NCBI GenBank assembly: GCA_021785935.1
Contig: JAJYOG010000014.1
Location: 1 to 41,222, forward strand
Source of the DNA: Actinomycetes bacterium
GTDB lineage: Bacteria; Actinomycetota; Thermoleophilia; BMS3ABIN01
Length of the DNA: 41,222 nt
Direction of reading: 5' to 3'
Below are positions 1-7,830 of the stretch, in pieces; position 1 is the first letter of the stretch; every line of letters begins with the position of its first letter. A program made the translations under genes and the position numbers. Under the pieces are notes generated by a model. That model saw only the letters and a program-made list of their open reading frames with translations, was not told the DNA's origin and ran no database searches.

Positions 1-115
1 ATCAGAGGCCGGAAGGCAAAAAGAGGCGCACGGACAATGAAATCAAGCAAAAGACGGAGCAGGCATCAACCAGAATTGCAGACAAATGCCGGTAGCTGAT
101 AGATTTACTGAATTG

Positions 116-1633
116 TTAGAGGTTCCCATAAACGACCGATTCGTTCTTCTTTGACATTACCGCATAATTCTGTTGCAAGCGGCTATCAGCTTCGATCTGG
201 GCGCCGCCCCAGTTGGCATGGTTGAAGATAAATGACGGCTTTAGGGTCTCGTAAACATAATCGTTAAGCGCGGCTTGATCCTTCCCCCAGGCCCTGGCTA
301 TGGTTTTGTCGCACAAACCTCCCAGGTCATAAATCTTCAGGTCCGAATAATAAAGCTCGCCGCCTATATCCGGAGTAAGTAAAGAACCGTCTTTAATATC
401 CAGGCGGTCGGCGATGCGGTTGAACCAGGGAGCGTAATGCTCGCCAACGTCGTTAAACGAGATTATCGGGTCCTGCCTGAAATCGTTTGTCCGCTCGATG
501 AATGACGGAATCGCGCTCCAGATGAAAATTACGGCCAGGATCAAACCGGCGGCTGCCACGGACAGTTTGTTGGCAAAGAGGCTGGCGATGGCGGCATCAA
601 AGGCAATGAAAGCGAAACAGTAGAAAAAGAAGATTACGCCGGTGGCAAAACGAAGCTCTTTCATCCAGTCGGCTTCAAGCAAAGAGAAAGAGGCGAGGGA
701 GCATAGTAAGAGCAGCGCCAGGGCCAGGTGGTCCTTCAGAAACACCCTTCCCCTGACACCGATGATGACCGCGGCTATCATTGATGCCAGTAAAAAGTAA
801 CCCCAGGCGGGCGCCATCCCCCGAAGCAGATCGCCGAGAGTGGCCAGGCCCAGGTTGGCAACGGAAGCAGTCTGCTTGGCATAAAAAGTGTTAGGCAGGA
901 TGTCGCCGAAATAGAAATAACGGAAGAGAAGAAACGCGACTAGCGGCCAGGCAAAAAAGGTCCAGTAATTGAACAGATTCTTCATCGCCGGCTTCGCGGG
1001 GACGCGCCGCCAGGCAATCTGGGCCAGCAGCAGCAGTGGAAAGGCAAGAAAATAGATAATTCCTTCCGGCCGGCTCATCGCTATGAACGCCGCTATCAGC
1101 CCCAGGCCGTAAGTGATTTTGGTCCGGTTTTCATTTCCGGCATGGTTATACTTGACAGTCCAGTAGAATAATTGTGACAGCAACAAGACGAGCAGCGGAT
1201 TTTCCAGGCCGGATGTGGTCCAGGCAACAAAAGAAACGTTAATTGACAATAGTGACAAGACGATGGCGCTGGCGATGTTGAAGCGCGGTGTAATCAGACG
1301 GAAGGTCATATGCGTGGTGATGAAGGTAATGAGGATAAGGATGAAGCTGATGACTTTCGGAGTGACAACCGGGTTAAAGAGCTTCACCAAAAAGAGGGGC
1401 GAGAGCAGCGCCACCCAGGTAAAGTTTGAGTAACCTTCAACCGGGGCTGCGCCGGGCTGTGAAACCAGGCCGTTTCCCTGGGCCAGATTGCGGGCGTAGG
1501 CGAACGTTATCCCGGCGTCATCGACGATCCAGTTCCGAAACAGCATCGCGTGCATTACAAAGACGATGAACGGCAGGACAATCGCGGCGGCGCTGGCGAG
1601 AAATGCCCGCTTGTGTAACAGGTCTCTTGTCAT
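116..1633 (-). CDS. GT-C family membrane glycosyltransferase (AftB/ArnT-like)
   Basis: This is a 505-residue polytopic membrane protein with about ten or more hydrophobic segments. After the first membrane segment it has a first-loop acidic pair (Asp38-Asp39) followed by ITFAYARNLAQGNGLV and then VEGYSNF. That layout is typical of GT-C enzymes that use polyprenyl-phosphate sugars on the outer face of the membrane, such as mycobacterial terminal arabinofuranosyltransferases. A later SGLENPL motif and a C-terminal soluble part with DIGGELYYSDLKIYDLGGL also fit that group. The role is probably adding a sugar to a cell-envelope glycan. The sugar and acceptor cannot be told. The ATG at 1633 has only a weak Shine-Dalgarno. 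The gene stands alone at the window edge, divergent from the glutamate synthase genes. Confidence 0.75.
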   Translation of the reverse strand: MTRDLLHKRAFLASAAAIVLPFIVFVMHAMLFRNWIVDDAGITFAYARNLAQGNGLVSQPGAAPVEGYSNFTWVALLSPLFLVKLFNPVVTPKVISFILILITFITTHMTFRLITPRFNIASAIVLSLLSINVSFVAWTTSGLENPLLVLLLSQLFYWTVKYNHAGNENRTKITYGLGLIAAFIAMSRPEGIIYFLAFPLLLLAQIAWRRVPAKPAMKNLFNYWTFFAWPLVAFLLFRYFYFGDILPNTFYAKQTASVANLGLATLGDLLRGMAPAWGYFLLASMIAAVIIGVRGRVFLKDHLALALLLLCSLASFSLLEADWMKELRFATGVIFFFYCFAFIAFDAAIASLFANKLSVAAAGLILAVIFIWSAIPSFIERTNDFRQDPIISFNDVGEHYAPWFNRIADRLDIKDGSLLTPDIGGELYYSDLKIYDLGGLCDKTIARAWGKDQAALNDYVYETLKPSFIFNHANWGGAQIEADSRLQQNYAVMSKKNESVVYGNL

Positions 1634-1931
1634 GGGTAAGAATTAGCCCTAAAAGTACAATTCTGATAAACAAACTTGTAGCTGTTACTTGGTGCTGATA
1701 TTAGTCCGTTTATATCAAAATGTATACGATTGCTGGTGTTCACCTTGCCTTTTCCGTACGGATCGCTACTGGTTGCTGCCAATTTGGATACGACTGCCGG
1801 GTGGTCACTGTTGCCATTGTACAAAGGGATGACGCGATTTTGCTCCAGATGGCTAAAACTATCGATCCGGTTTAGGTCTATTCTCTTTTTATACAAATGA
1901 ACAACACACACGAATAGGAGGACCTGCCTTT

Positions 1932-1941
1932 GGGGGGGGGG
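1932..1941. repeat. Homopolymeric G10 tract
   Basis: Ten consecutive G residues lie in the spacer about 95 bases before the putative gltB1 -10 box. Tracts this long are prone to slippage. It lies outside any called gene, so any effect would be on transcription. It could also be a sequencing or assembly weak point. Confidence 0.85.
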
Positions 1942-2033
1942 CTTTATGCGATAATAAGCGGCCCGCGCAGGTTCCGGCAGGCAACTCCGCGAAAACGAAA
2001 GCGGAGCGGATTCTGGCCGCGGGACTGTCTTTA

Positions 2034-2041
2034 TGTATAAT
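2034..2041 (+). promoter_or_regulatory. Putative extended -10 promoter of gltB1 with TGTATAA word
   Basis: TGTATAAT is a good extended -10 match, about 78 bases before the gltB1 start. The -35 region (around 2011-2018, TTCTGGCC) is poor, so an activator may be needed. The 12-mer CTTTATGTATAA here (2029-2040) recurs exactly at 33107-33118 in the nifH/amt1 spacer, which suggests a shared element. Confidence 0.4.
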
Positions 2042-2118
2042 TATTGCGGAAAAATGGTCCGGTGGTCTCTGGGGTAAATCCTTCCTCAAGGGAATCCGCT
2101 CACTGAAAGAAAAGCATC

Positions 2119-3258
2119 ATGTGCCGATTAAGCGCGATCACATCCAGCGAATATTTCTCCCCCATGGAGAATGTCATGGCCCTGAACACGATGAAGGAAG
2201 GCCACGACGGCTCCGGCCTGGGGCTGGTCCTGCGCAACCTCGGCGGCGACTTCGAATCACTGAAGACGTACCCGATTCTTTCCGGCATCTGCTCGGCGGA
2301 CGGGCTCGATCTGCTTGACGGTTACATGAGCGGCGAGGGCTTCCGCGAGGTTCATTTCTGGCAGCCGGATATCGATGACAGGGCACCGGAACCGGAGACC
2401 GGCCGGCGCGATCATTATTTTGCCAAAGCTTATGAATATCCGGCGGCGATGAAGAACCGTCCGCAGGCGGATAAGGAGGACCTGCTCCTGGAGACGCGGC
2501 TGGCGCTGCGCGCCTTGGGTGAGGAAGATGAATCCATCTTCGTATTTTCATTCTTTCCGGATACCGTGACCCTGAAGGAAGTGGGGGACCCGCTGGAACT
2601 GGGGCAGTTTTTCCGGCTGGACGATGGTTCGCTGATGGCGAAGATCATCCTCGCGCAGGGCCGCCAGAACACCAACTATGACATTTATCTGTATGCCTGC
2701 CATCCGTTCTTCCTGCAGGGTTACTGTACGATGACTAACGGTGAGAACACGGCATTCGTACCGATTATGGAGTTTCTGACCAGCCGTGGTTTTCCTGGTT
2801 ACATCGGTTATAACTCCGATAGCGAGGTTTTCGATCACATCCTGCATTACACGCAGCGTCAGCTTGGCTATCCGTTGACATATTATAAGGATGTGATAAC
2901 ACCGCTGGAGGAGAAGGAGATCGATACGCGCAAGGACGCGGCGGCACTGAGGTTGATTCGCCGTTCCTTGAGGCCGCTTTGCATCGACGGCCCCAACTGC
3001 GTCATTGGTTTTTCACCCGATGGATCGGTCTTCATGGTGCAGGACGCCAAGAAGCTGCGCCCAGGCATTGTCGGCGGCGTCCCGGGCAAGTATGCGCTTA
3101 TGAGCGAGGAGTGCGGACTCGATGAGGCAGTGCCCAATCGTGACAAAACAGAGGATTTCTCGCCCATGAAGTACGACATGGCGATCATAACGCCCGGCGC
3201 CACGGTGCTAAAAAAATGGAACCAGCTATCAGGGACGTACGTTTCCTATGTTTCCTAA
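2119..3258 (+). CDS. gltB1: Glutamate synthase, glutaminase (GATase type 2) subunit, split GltB1
   Basis: This is a stand-alone amidotransferase subunit of an archaeal-type split glutamate synthase. It hydrolyses glutamine and passes ammonia to the FMN subunit. The protein is 379 residues and begins Met-Cys-Arg-Leu-Ser. Cys2 becomes the N-terminal nucleophile after Met removal, as in class II (Ntn) amidotransferases, and this fixes the start at 2119. Other Ntn motifs include the GHDGSGLGLVL segment near residues 28-38 and VIGFSPDGSVFMVQDAKKLRPG near residues 299-320. The Shine-Dalgarno is weak (GAAAG). The next gene encodes the FMN synthase subunit and the third the GXGXG/GltD fusion. A REP-like 25-mer starts 10 bases after the stop. 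Confidence 0.9.
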   Translation: MCRLSAITSSEYFSPMENVMALNTMKEGHDGSGLGLVLRNLGGDFESLKTYPILSGICSADGLDLLDGYMSGEGFREVHFWQPDIDDRAPEPETGRRDHYFAKAYEYPAAMKNRPQADKEDLLLETRLALRALGEEDESIFVFSFFPDTVTLKEVGDPLELGQFFRLDDGSLMAKIILAQGRQNTNYDIYLYACHPFFLQGYCTMTNGENTAFVPIMEFLTSRGFPGYIGYNSDSEVFDHILHYTQRQLGYPLTYYKDVITPLEEKEIDTRKDAAALRLIRRSLRPLCIDGPNCVIGFSPDGSVFMVQDAKKLRPGIVGGVPGKYALMSEECGLDEAVPNRDKTEDFSPMKYDMAIITPGATVLKKWNQLSGTYVSYVS

Positions 3259-3268
3259 TAATTTCAGC

Positions 3269-3293
3269 AATTTCGGGGACACAATACTAAATT
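3269..3293 (+). repeat. REP-like 25-bp element, copy 1
   Basis: The core is GGGGACACAATACTAAATT preceded by AATTTC. Identical copies lie at 5096-5120, 39551-39575 and, inverted, at 39598-39622. This copy begins 10 bases after the gltB1 stop and runs into an imperfect hairpin (about 3290-3313) with arms AATTCCTCCC and GGGAGGGAATT. Confidence 0.9.
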
Positions 3294-3324
3294 CCTCCCG
3301 GGGGGAGGGAATTCAAGCACACAC

Positions 3325-3364
3325 AGGAACGGAAATGGACCCAGAGGAACGGAAATGGACCCAG
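3325..3364 (+). repeat. 20-bp tandem duplication of the gltB2 start signal
   Basis: AGGAACGGAAATGGACCCAG occurs at 3325-3344 and again at 3345-3364, so the ribosome site and ATG are present twice. The second ATG (3355) opens gltB2. The first (3335) is out of frame and stops after about a dozen codons within gltB2. Confidence 0.95.
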
Positions 3365-5079
3365 CAACAAGACTAGATCAGAATCACGAACTCTCGCTGA
3401 GGGAGTTCCCTTATATAATTAGATGGCGCGACGACCGCTGCACCCGCTGTGGCCGCTGCACCGCTGTCTGCCCGGTTAACGCCATCGAGGCGGCTCCGCA
3501 CGTGCATCGCCGGGTCTTTTCCGAAGGCGGCACGCCGTTACCGCAGGCCAGCCGTGAGATCGTGCATGTTGTCCGGCAGGTCACGGATATCGAGCGTTAT
3601 TGCACCGGCTGCGGCACCTGCACTCTGGTCTGCCCCAACGAGGCCATCGAGCCGGAGTACAACCCGCGCAACAAGTTTCTTACCTACAAGAACGTGGGCG
3701 GCATGCCCTTCCGACGCGGTGGCCGGCGCAACGATCCGACGCCCTCGACGGTGGACCAACTCAAATTTACCAGGATATCAATGCTCACCGACCCGGCGCT
3801 CGACGCGGGCCGCCATGAGTTCAGAATCCGCACTTTATTGGGACGAAACCTGCCGGCTGAATCGTTGCCGCTCAAGCGGCGGGGCGACCGTCTGGTGGTA
3901 GGCAAGACTGCGGCGGCCAAGACGCCCGCAGCCAAAACACCAGCCGGCTTGGTGGCCGCCGCCAATCAGGCGGAGCCCGGTTTTATCCCGCCGGTGCGCG
4001 AGATTTATCCGATCCGCATCGGTTCCATGAGTGTTGGCGCCCTTTCACCTCATATGTGGGAGGGCCTCGCCATGGGTGTCGCCTACCTCAACGAAGTCGA
4101 GGGCATGCCGGTAGTTATGTGCACCGGTGAGGGCGGCATGCCGCCGCGTCTCTTAAAGAGCCGCTTCGCCAAGTATTTCATCCTGCAGATTGCATCCGGC
4201 TATTTCGGCTGGGATGAGATCATCCATGCCATCCCCGAAATGACCGAGGATCCCGCCGCTATCGAGATCAAGTACGGCCAGGGCGCCAAGCCCGGCGACG
4301 GCGGCCTCTTAATGGCCTACAAGGTGCTGAAGCTGATCGCCCAGATCCGTGGCGTGCCCGAGTTCGTCGACCTGGCCTCGCCGCCGACGCACCAGACCAA
4401 GTATTCGATCGAGGAAGCCGTGGCCAAGATGATCCAGTCGATGTCGATGGCCTGGGGCTTCCGTGTGCCGGTCTATCCCAAGATTTCAGGAACCAAGACG
4501 GCGATGGCGGTCCTCAATAACCTGGCCCGCAACCCTTACGCCGGCGCGCTCTGTATCGACGGCGAGGACGGCGGTACCGGCGCTGCTTACAACGTATCCA
4601 TGGACAAGATGGGTCATCCGATCGCATCGAATATAAGAGACTGTTACCTCGATCTGGTGGCGCAGGGCAAGCAGAACGAGCTGCCGCTGATCGCCGCGGG
4701 CGGCATGGGCAAGACCGGCAACCTGGCGGCCAACGCCGCCGCTATGATCATGCTGGGTGCCTCGGCCGTGGACATGGGCAAGCACATCATGCAGGCGGCC
4801 GCCTGGTGCTTCGGCGACGAATATAACCGCTGCAACCTGTGCAACACCGGCCGCTGCCCGAGAGGCATTACAACTCAGGATCCAAAACTTTACCGCCGGC
4901 TCGATCCCGACAAGGTAGCCGAGCGCGTGGTCGAGGTATTTAAGTCGGCAGATGTCGAACTGCGCAAGATTTTCGCTCCGCTGGGCCGCAGCACCGAACT
5001 GCCCATCGGCATGTCCGACGCCCTCGGCGTGGCCGACGAGTCGATCGCCGAGCGGCTGAAAATTTCATACGTCTGCTAA
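3355..5079 (+). CDS. gltB2: Glutamate synthase, ferredoxin/FMN-binding synthase subunit, split GltB2
   Basis: This is the FMN synthase subunit of a split glutamate synthase (574 residues). It converts 2-oxoglutarate plus ammonia to glutamate. The N-terminus carries two 4Fe-4S ferredoxin motifs, C29-C32-C35-C39 followed by Pro and C83-C86-C89-C93 followed by Pro, absent from classical GltB. A short Ala/Lys/Pro-rich linker lies near residues 190-205. The TIM-barrel synthase domain follows, with GEGGMPP, KYGQGAKPGDGG, and CIDGEDGGTGAA motifs, then AAGGMGKTGNLAAN. Near the end is a cysteine cluster (CNLCNTGRCPRGITTQ) matching the 3Fe-4S site of GOGAT. The start ATG is the second of two duplicated initiation signals. 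It sits about 95 bases after gltB1 in the same operon. Confidence 0.93.
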   Translation: MDPATRLDQNHELSLREFPYIIRWRDDRCTRCGRCTAVCPVNAIEAAPHVHRRVFSEGGTPLPQASREIVHVVRQVTDIERYCTGCGTCTLVCPNEAIEPEYNPRNKFLTYKNVGGMPFRRGGRRNDPTPSTVDQLKFTRISMLTDPALDAGRHEFRIRTLLGRNLPAESLPLKRRGDRLVVGKTAAAKTPAAKTPAGLVAAANQAEPGFIPPVREIYPIRIGSMSVGALSPHMWEGLAMGVAYLNEVEGMPVVMCTGEGGMPPRLLKSRFAKYFILQIASGYFGWDEIIHAIPEMTEDPAAIEIKYGQGAKPGDGGLLMAYKVLKLIAQIRGVPEFVDLASPPTHQTKYSIEEAVAKMIQSMSMAWGFRVPVYPKISGTKTAMAVLNNLARNPYAGALCIDGEDGGTGAAYNVSMDKMGHPIASNIRDCYLDLVAQGKQNELPLIAAGGMGKTGNLAANAAAMIMLGASAVDMGKHIMQAAAWCFGDEYNRCNLCNTGRCPRGITTQDPKLYRRLDPDKVAERVVEVFKSADVELRKIFAPLGRSTELPIGMSDALGVADESIAERLKISYVC

Positions 5080-5095
5080 CAATTTCGGGGACAAC

Positions 5096-5120
5096 AATTT
5101 CGGGGACACAATACTAAATT
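5096..5120 (+). repeat. REP-like 25-bp element, copy 2
   Basis: This is an identical copy of the 25-bp element, preceded by a partial copy (AATTTCGGGGACA, 5081-5093). The pair starts one base after the gltB2 stop and lies inside the glutamate synthase operon, between gltB2 and the GXGXG/GltD gene. Confidence 0.9.
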
Positions 5121-5161
5121 ATTTTCACAAGCGGTCTGGAAAACAAGGATGAACAAGTAAC

Positions 5162-7522
5162 TTGATCATCAACGGTAACATCAAAGGCAAGCGCGTCTCT
5201 TCCCGGCAACTGGAAGAGCAGGTTCAGACTGCCGTCAAAAAGGGCGAACGGTCACTGACCATCCACGCCAACGGCCAGCATGGTATTGGCGGGCGCATAT
5301 GGCCGCGGGACAAGAAGGTCAAGATCACCGTCGACGGCCCGGTCGGCCAGCGTATCGGCAGCATGGGCATGATCGGCACCGAGATCATCGTCAAAGGCAG
5401 CACCTCCGACGACACCGGCTGGATCAATTGCGGCGCGCGTATCACCGTGCTTGGCGACGTCACCAACGGCGCCCACAACGCAGCCGCCCAGGGCGTGTTA
5501 TACGTTCAGGGAGGCGGCGGCGCCCGTTGCGACACCATGACCAAGTTCAATCCTCGCTTCGAGCCGCTGCAGACGTGGTATTTCCGCGATGTAGGAGACT
5601 CCTTCGCCGAGTTCAAGGCCGGCGGCATCGCCGTCGTCTGTGGCGTCGAGCCGCGCAACCCGGACAATATTCTTGGCTACCGCCCCTGCGTTGGCATGGT
5701 CGGCGGCACCATTTATTTCCGCGGTCCCATCCATGGATTCAGCGAGAACGACGTCAAGCAGGTTGAACTCTCCGACGCCGACTGGGACTGGTTGACCAAA
5801 AATATTAATCCGTATCTAAAAGCCATTGACCGCACAAAATATCTGAAGGAACTAACCCGCGACCGCGGCGACTGGCAGAAGCTCATCGCCCTGACTCCGG
5901 CGGAGAAGGCCGAGCGCAAGGGTGCGCACATGTCCACGGCCGAGTTCCGCGAAACGGTTTGGGAACCCGGCGTTGGCAAGGGCGGCATCTTTGGGGAATA
6001 TATAGAGCACCAGCAAACGATTCTGCCATACGTAACCACCGGCGAGGACCGGCGCTTCCGCCCGGTGTGGTTCAACGAAAAATATCTGCCGCCGTGCGCC
6101 TACGCCTGTCCGTCGGACATTCCGTCACACAAGCGGCTCGAGCTTATCCGCCTCGGCCGCCTGGAAGAGGCGTTGGCCCTGGTACTCGAATATTCGCCTT
6201 TCCCGGCGAGCGTTTGCGGCCAGGTCTGCCCGAACCTCTGCATGGATGCCTGCACCCGCGGCCTGCTGATCGACAAGCCTTTGAATATCAAGATGCTTGG
6301 GTCCCTGAGCCTCGAGGTACCGACACCGAAGAAGGCCCGCTCCACCGGCAAGAAGGTCGCGGTCATCGGCGGTGGCCCCGGCGGACTTTCCGCTGCCTGG
6401 CAGCTGGCGCTCCGCGGCCACGAAGTAGATCTGTATGAAGCCGCGGGCAAGCTGGGCGGCAAGATGGAACTGGCCATCCCGCGCGAGCGCCTGCCTCAGG
6501 AAATCCTGGGGAAGGAACTGAGCCGCTTTGCGGAGATTGGCGTCAATGTAAATCTGAATACCAAGGTAAACCGTAAGCTCTTTGACCAGATTTATAAGGA
6601 TCACGAGGTTGTGATCGTGGCCAGCGGCGCCCACGAGGCCCGCATCATCAAGTTCCCGGGATGGGAGGATGTCATCTCCGGCATTGAATTTTTAAAGGCG
6701 ATCAACTTCGGCGAGCCCGAGATCGATCTGGACGGCAAGAAGGTCATCGTCATAGGCGCCGGCAACGTCGGCATGGACATCGCCTGCCAGGCCTGGAACC
6801 TGGGCGCTAAGAGCGTCACAGCCGTGGACATCCAGCCGCCCGCCAGTTTTGGCAAGGAACGCGAGATGGCCGAGGCCAAGGGCACCACGATTGCCTGGCC
6901 AAAGGTCACCGAGCGCTACGACGCTAAAAAGAAAAAGATTTTCTTCAAGGATGGCACCAGCATGGACGCCGACGCGGTTATTATCTCGATCGGCGAAAGC
7001 CCGGTGCTCGACTTTCTGCCGGCGGGCATGGACATCGAGCGCGGTTACCTGGTGGTTGGCGACCAGGGACATACCTCGGATCCCAAGGTATTCGCCGTGG
7101 GTGATGTCACCCGCCCGGGGCTGATCACCAACGCCATCGGCCAGGGACGGGTTACCGCCGAAGCGGTTCACGTGCAGATGATGGAGATTGACATCGTGCC
7201 CGAGATGAAACAGGTCATCCCCTATGACAAGATCAGGAGCGTTTATTACGAAGGCGGCAGGCCGGATATAACCCTGCGCGAAGAGGATGAGATTCTGCCC
7301 AGCGAGGCCCCGGGTATCGAGGCCGAGGCTCAGAGCTGCATGTCATGCGGCATGTGCCGTGACTGCGGCATGTGCGAAGCTGTCTGTTACTACGACGCCA
7401 TCACTCGCGTACAGAAGAACGGCGACTGGGAATACGTGGTCGACCAGGAGAAGTGCATCGGCTGTGGCTTCTGCGCGGGCACCTGTCCGTGTGGGGTTTG
7501 GGAGATGGTTGAGAACGTGTGA
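5162..7522 (+). CDS. gltD: Glutamate synthase GXGXG domain fused to NADPH/FAD small subunit with C-terminal ferredoxin (GltB3-GltD)
   Basis: This is a 786-residue fusion. Residues 1 to about 240 form the right-handed beta-helix GXGXG domain of GltB. Residues about 300-700 are the GltD-type flavoprotein: a cysteine-rich FeS helical domain (CAYACPSDIPSHKR, CGQVCPNLCMDACTRG), an FAD site (VAVIGGGPGGLSAAWQLALRGHEVDLYE), an NADPH site (VIVIGAGNVGMDIA) and a GD motif (VFAVGDV). The C-terminus adds a two-cluster ferredoxin (CMSCGMCRDCGMC, CIGCGFCAGTCPCG). It completes the split glutamate synthase and passes NAD(P)H electrons to GltB2. The start is TTG, with AAGGATG about 13 bases upstream. An in-frame ATG is not available there, so the start is less certain than the rest. 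A small hairpin (7520-7539) overlaps the stop. Confidence 0.9.
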   Translation: MIINGNIKGKRVSSRQLEEQVQTAVKKGERSLTIHANGQHGIGGRIWPRDKKVKITVDGPVGQRIGSMGMIGTEIIVKGSTSDDTGWINCGARITVLGDVTNGAHNAAAQGVLYVQGGGGARCDTMTKFNPRFEPLQTWYFRDVGDSFAEFKAGGIAVVCGVEPRNPDNILGYRPCVGMVGGTIYFRGPIHGFSENDVKQVELSDADWDWLTKNINPYLKAIDRTKYLKELTRDRGDWQKLIALTPAEKAERKGAHMSTAEFRETVWEPGVGKGGIFGEYIEHQQTILPYVTTGEDRRFRPVWFNEKYLPPCAYACPSDIPSHKRLELIRLGRLEEALALVLEYSPFPASVCGQVCPNLCMDACTRGLLIDKPLNIKMLGSLSLEVPTPKKARSTGKKVAVIGGGPGGLSAAWQLALRGHEVDLYEAAGKLGGKMELAIPRERLPQEILGKELSRFAEIGVNVNLNTKVNRKLFDQIYKDHEVVIVASGAHEARIIKFPGWEDVISGIEFLKAINFGEPEIDLDGKKVIVIGAGNVGMDIACQAWNLGAKSVTAVDIQPPASFGKEREMAEAKGTTIAWPKVTERYDAKKKKIFFKDGTSMDADAVIISIGESPVLDFLPAGMDIERGYLVVGDQGHTSDPKVFAVGDVTRPGLITNAIGQGRVTAEAVHVQMMEIDIVPEMKQVIPYDKIRSVYYEGGRPDITLREEDEILPSEAPGIEAEAQSCMSCGMCRDCGMCEAVCYYDAITRVQKNGDWEYVVDQEKCIGCGFCAGTCPCGVWEMVENV

Positions 7523-7830
7523 GGGTAGTTGATCCCTCATGCAACTAAAATGTGCGGAACAGGAACTGGAAATAGCAATAAATGAAATTCTGCGCGGCGC
7601 GGTGGCCAATCTGCATCCCGCCAGACTCAAATTTACCTCCGTCATCCAGAACCTGATTTCATTCTTCTGTTATCAACAAAGATGGACCAGGAGTCAAATA
7701 AATGCTTGACAAGCAACCAAGAGAGGGGGAATATTGACTGAGAAACCCGCTTCAAGGACGCAGGTTTTATCGAAGAGTTGTAAAGTTGGGGGGCCTTTAT
7801 ACGGATAGGTAAAATACCGTTGAGGAATTA
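7523..7830. other. Spacer after the glutamate synthase operon
   Basis: This holds a weak hairpin at 7520-7539 (arms TGAGGG/CCCTCA) without a T-run. A possible 56-codon frame runs 7539-7709 (begins MQLKCAEQELEIAINE) but has no ribosome site and no known relatives that I recognise. The AT-rich end has GAGGA before the next gene. I see no RNA gene. Confidence 0.4.

Larger units (their letters stand above)
1634..2118. other. Divergent spacer between GT-C gene and gltB1
   Basis: No convincing gene is seen. A 93-codon minus-strand frame (1630-1911) overlaps the glycosyltransferase start by ATGA. It is AT-rich, resembles no family I know and has no clear ribosome site, so I do not call it. The spacer holds a run of ten G (1932-1941), a putative -10 box for the glutamate synthase genes near 2036, and a leader of roughly 75 bases before gltB1. 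Confidence 0.5.

Noticed and set aside
1630-1911. 93-codon minus-strand frame overlapping the GT-C start
   Set aside because: AT-rich, no ribosome site, no recognisable family; likely a chance open frame.
7539-7709. 56-codon frame after the glutamate synthase operon
   Set aside because: No ribosome site and no known relatives; it overlaps a weak hairpin, so I note it only as spacer content.
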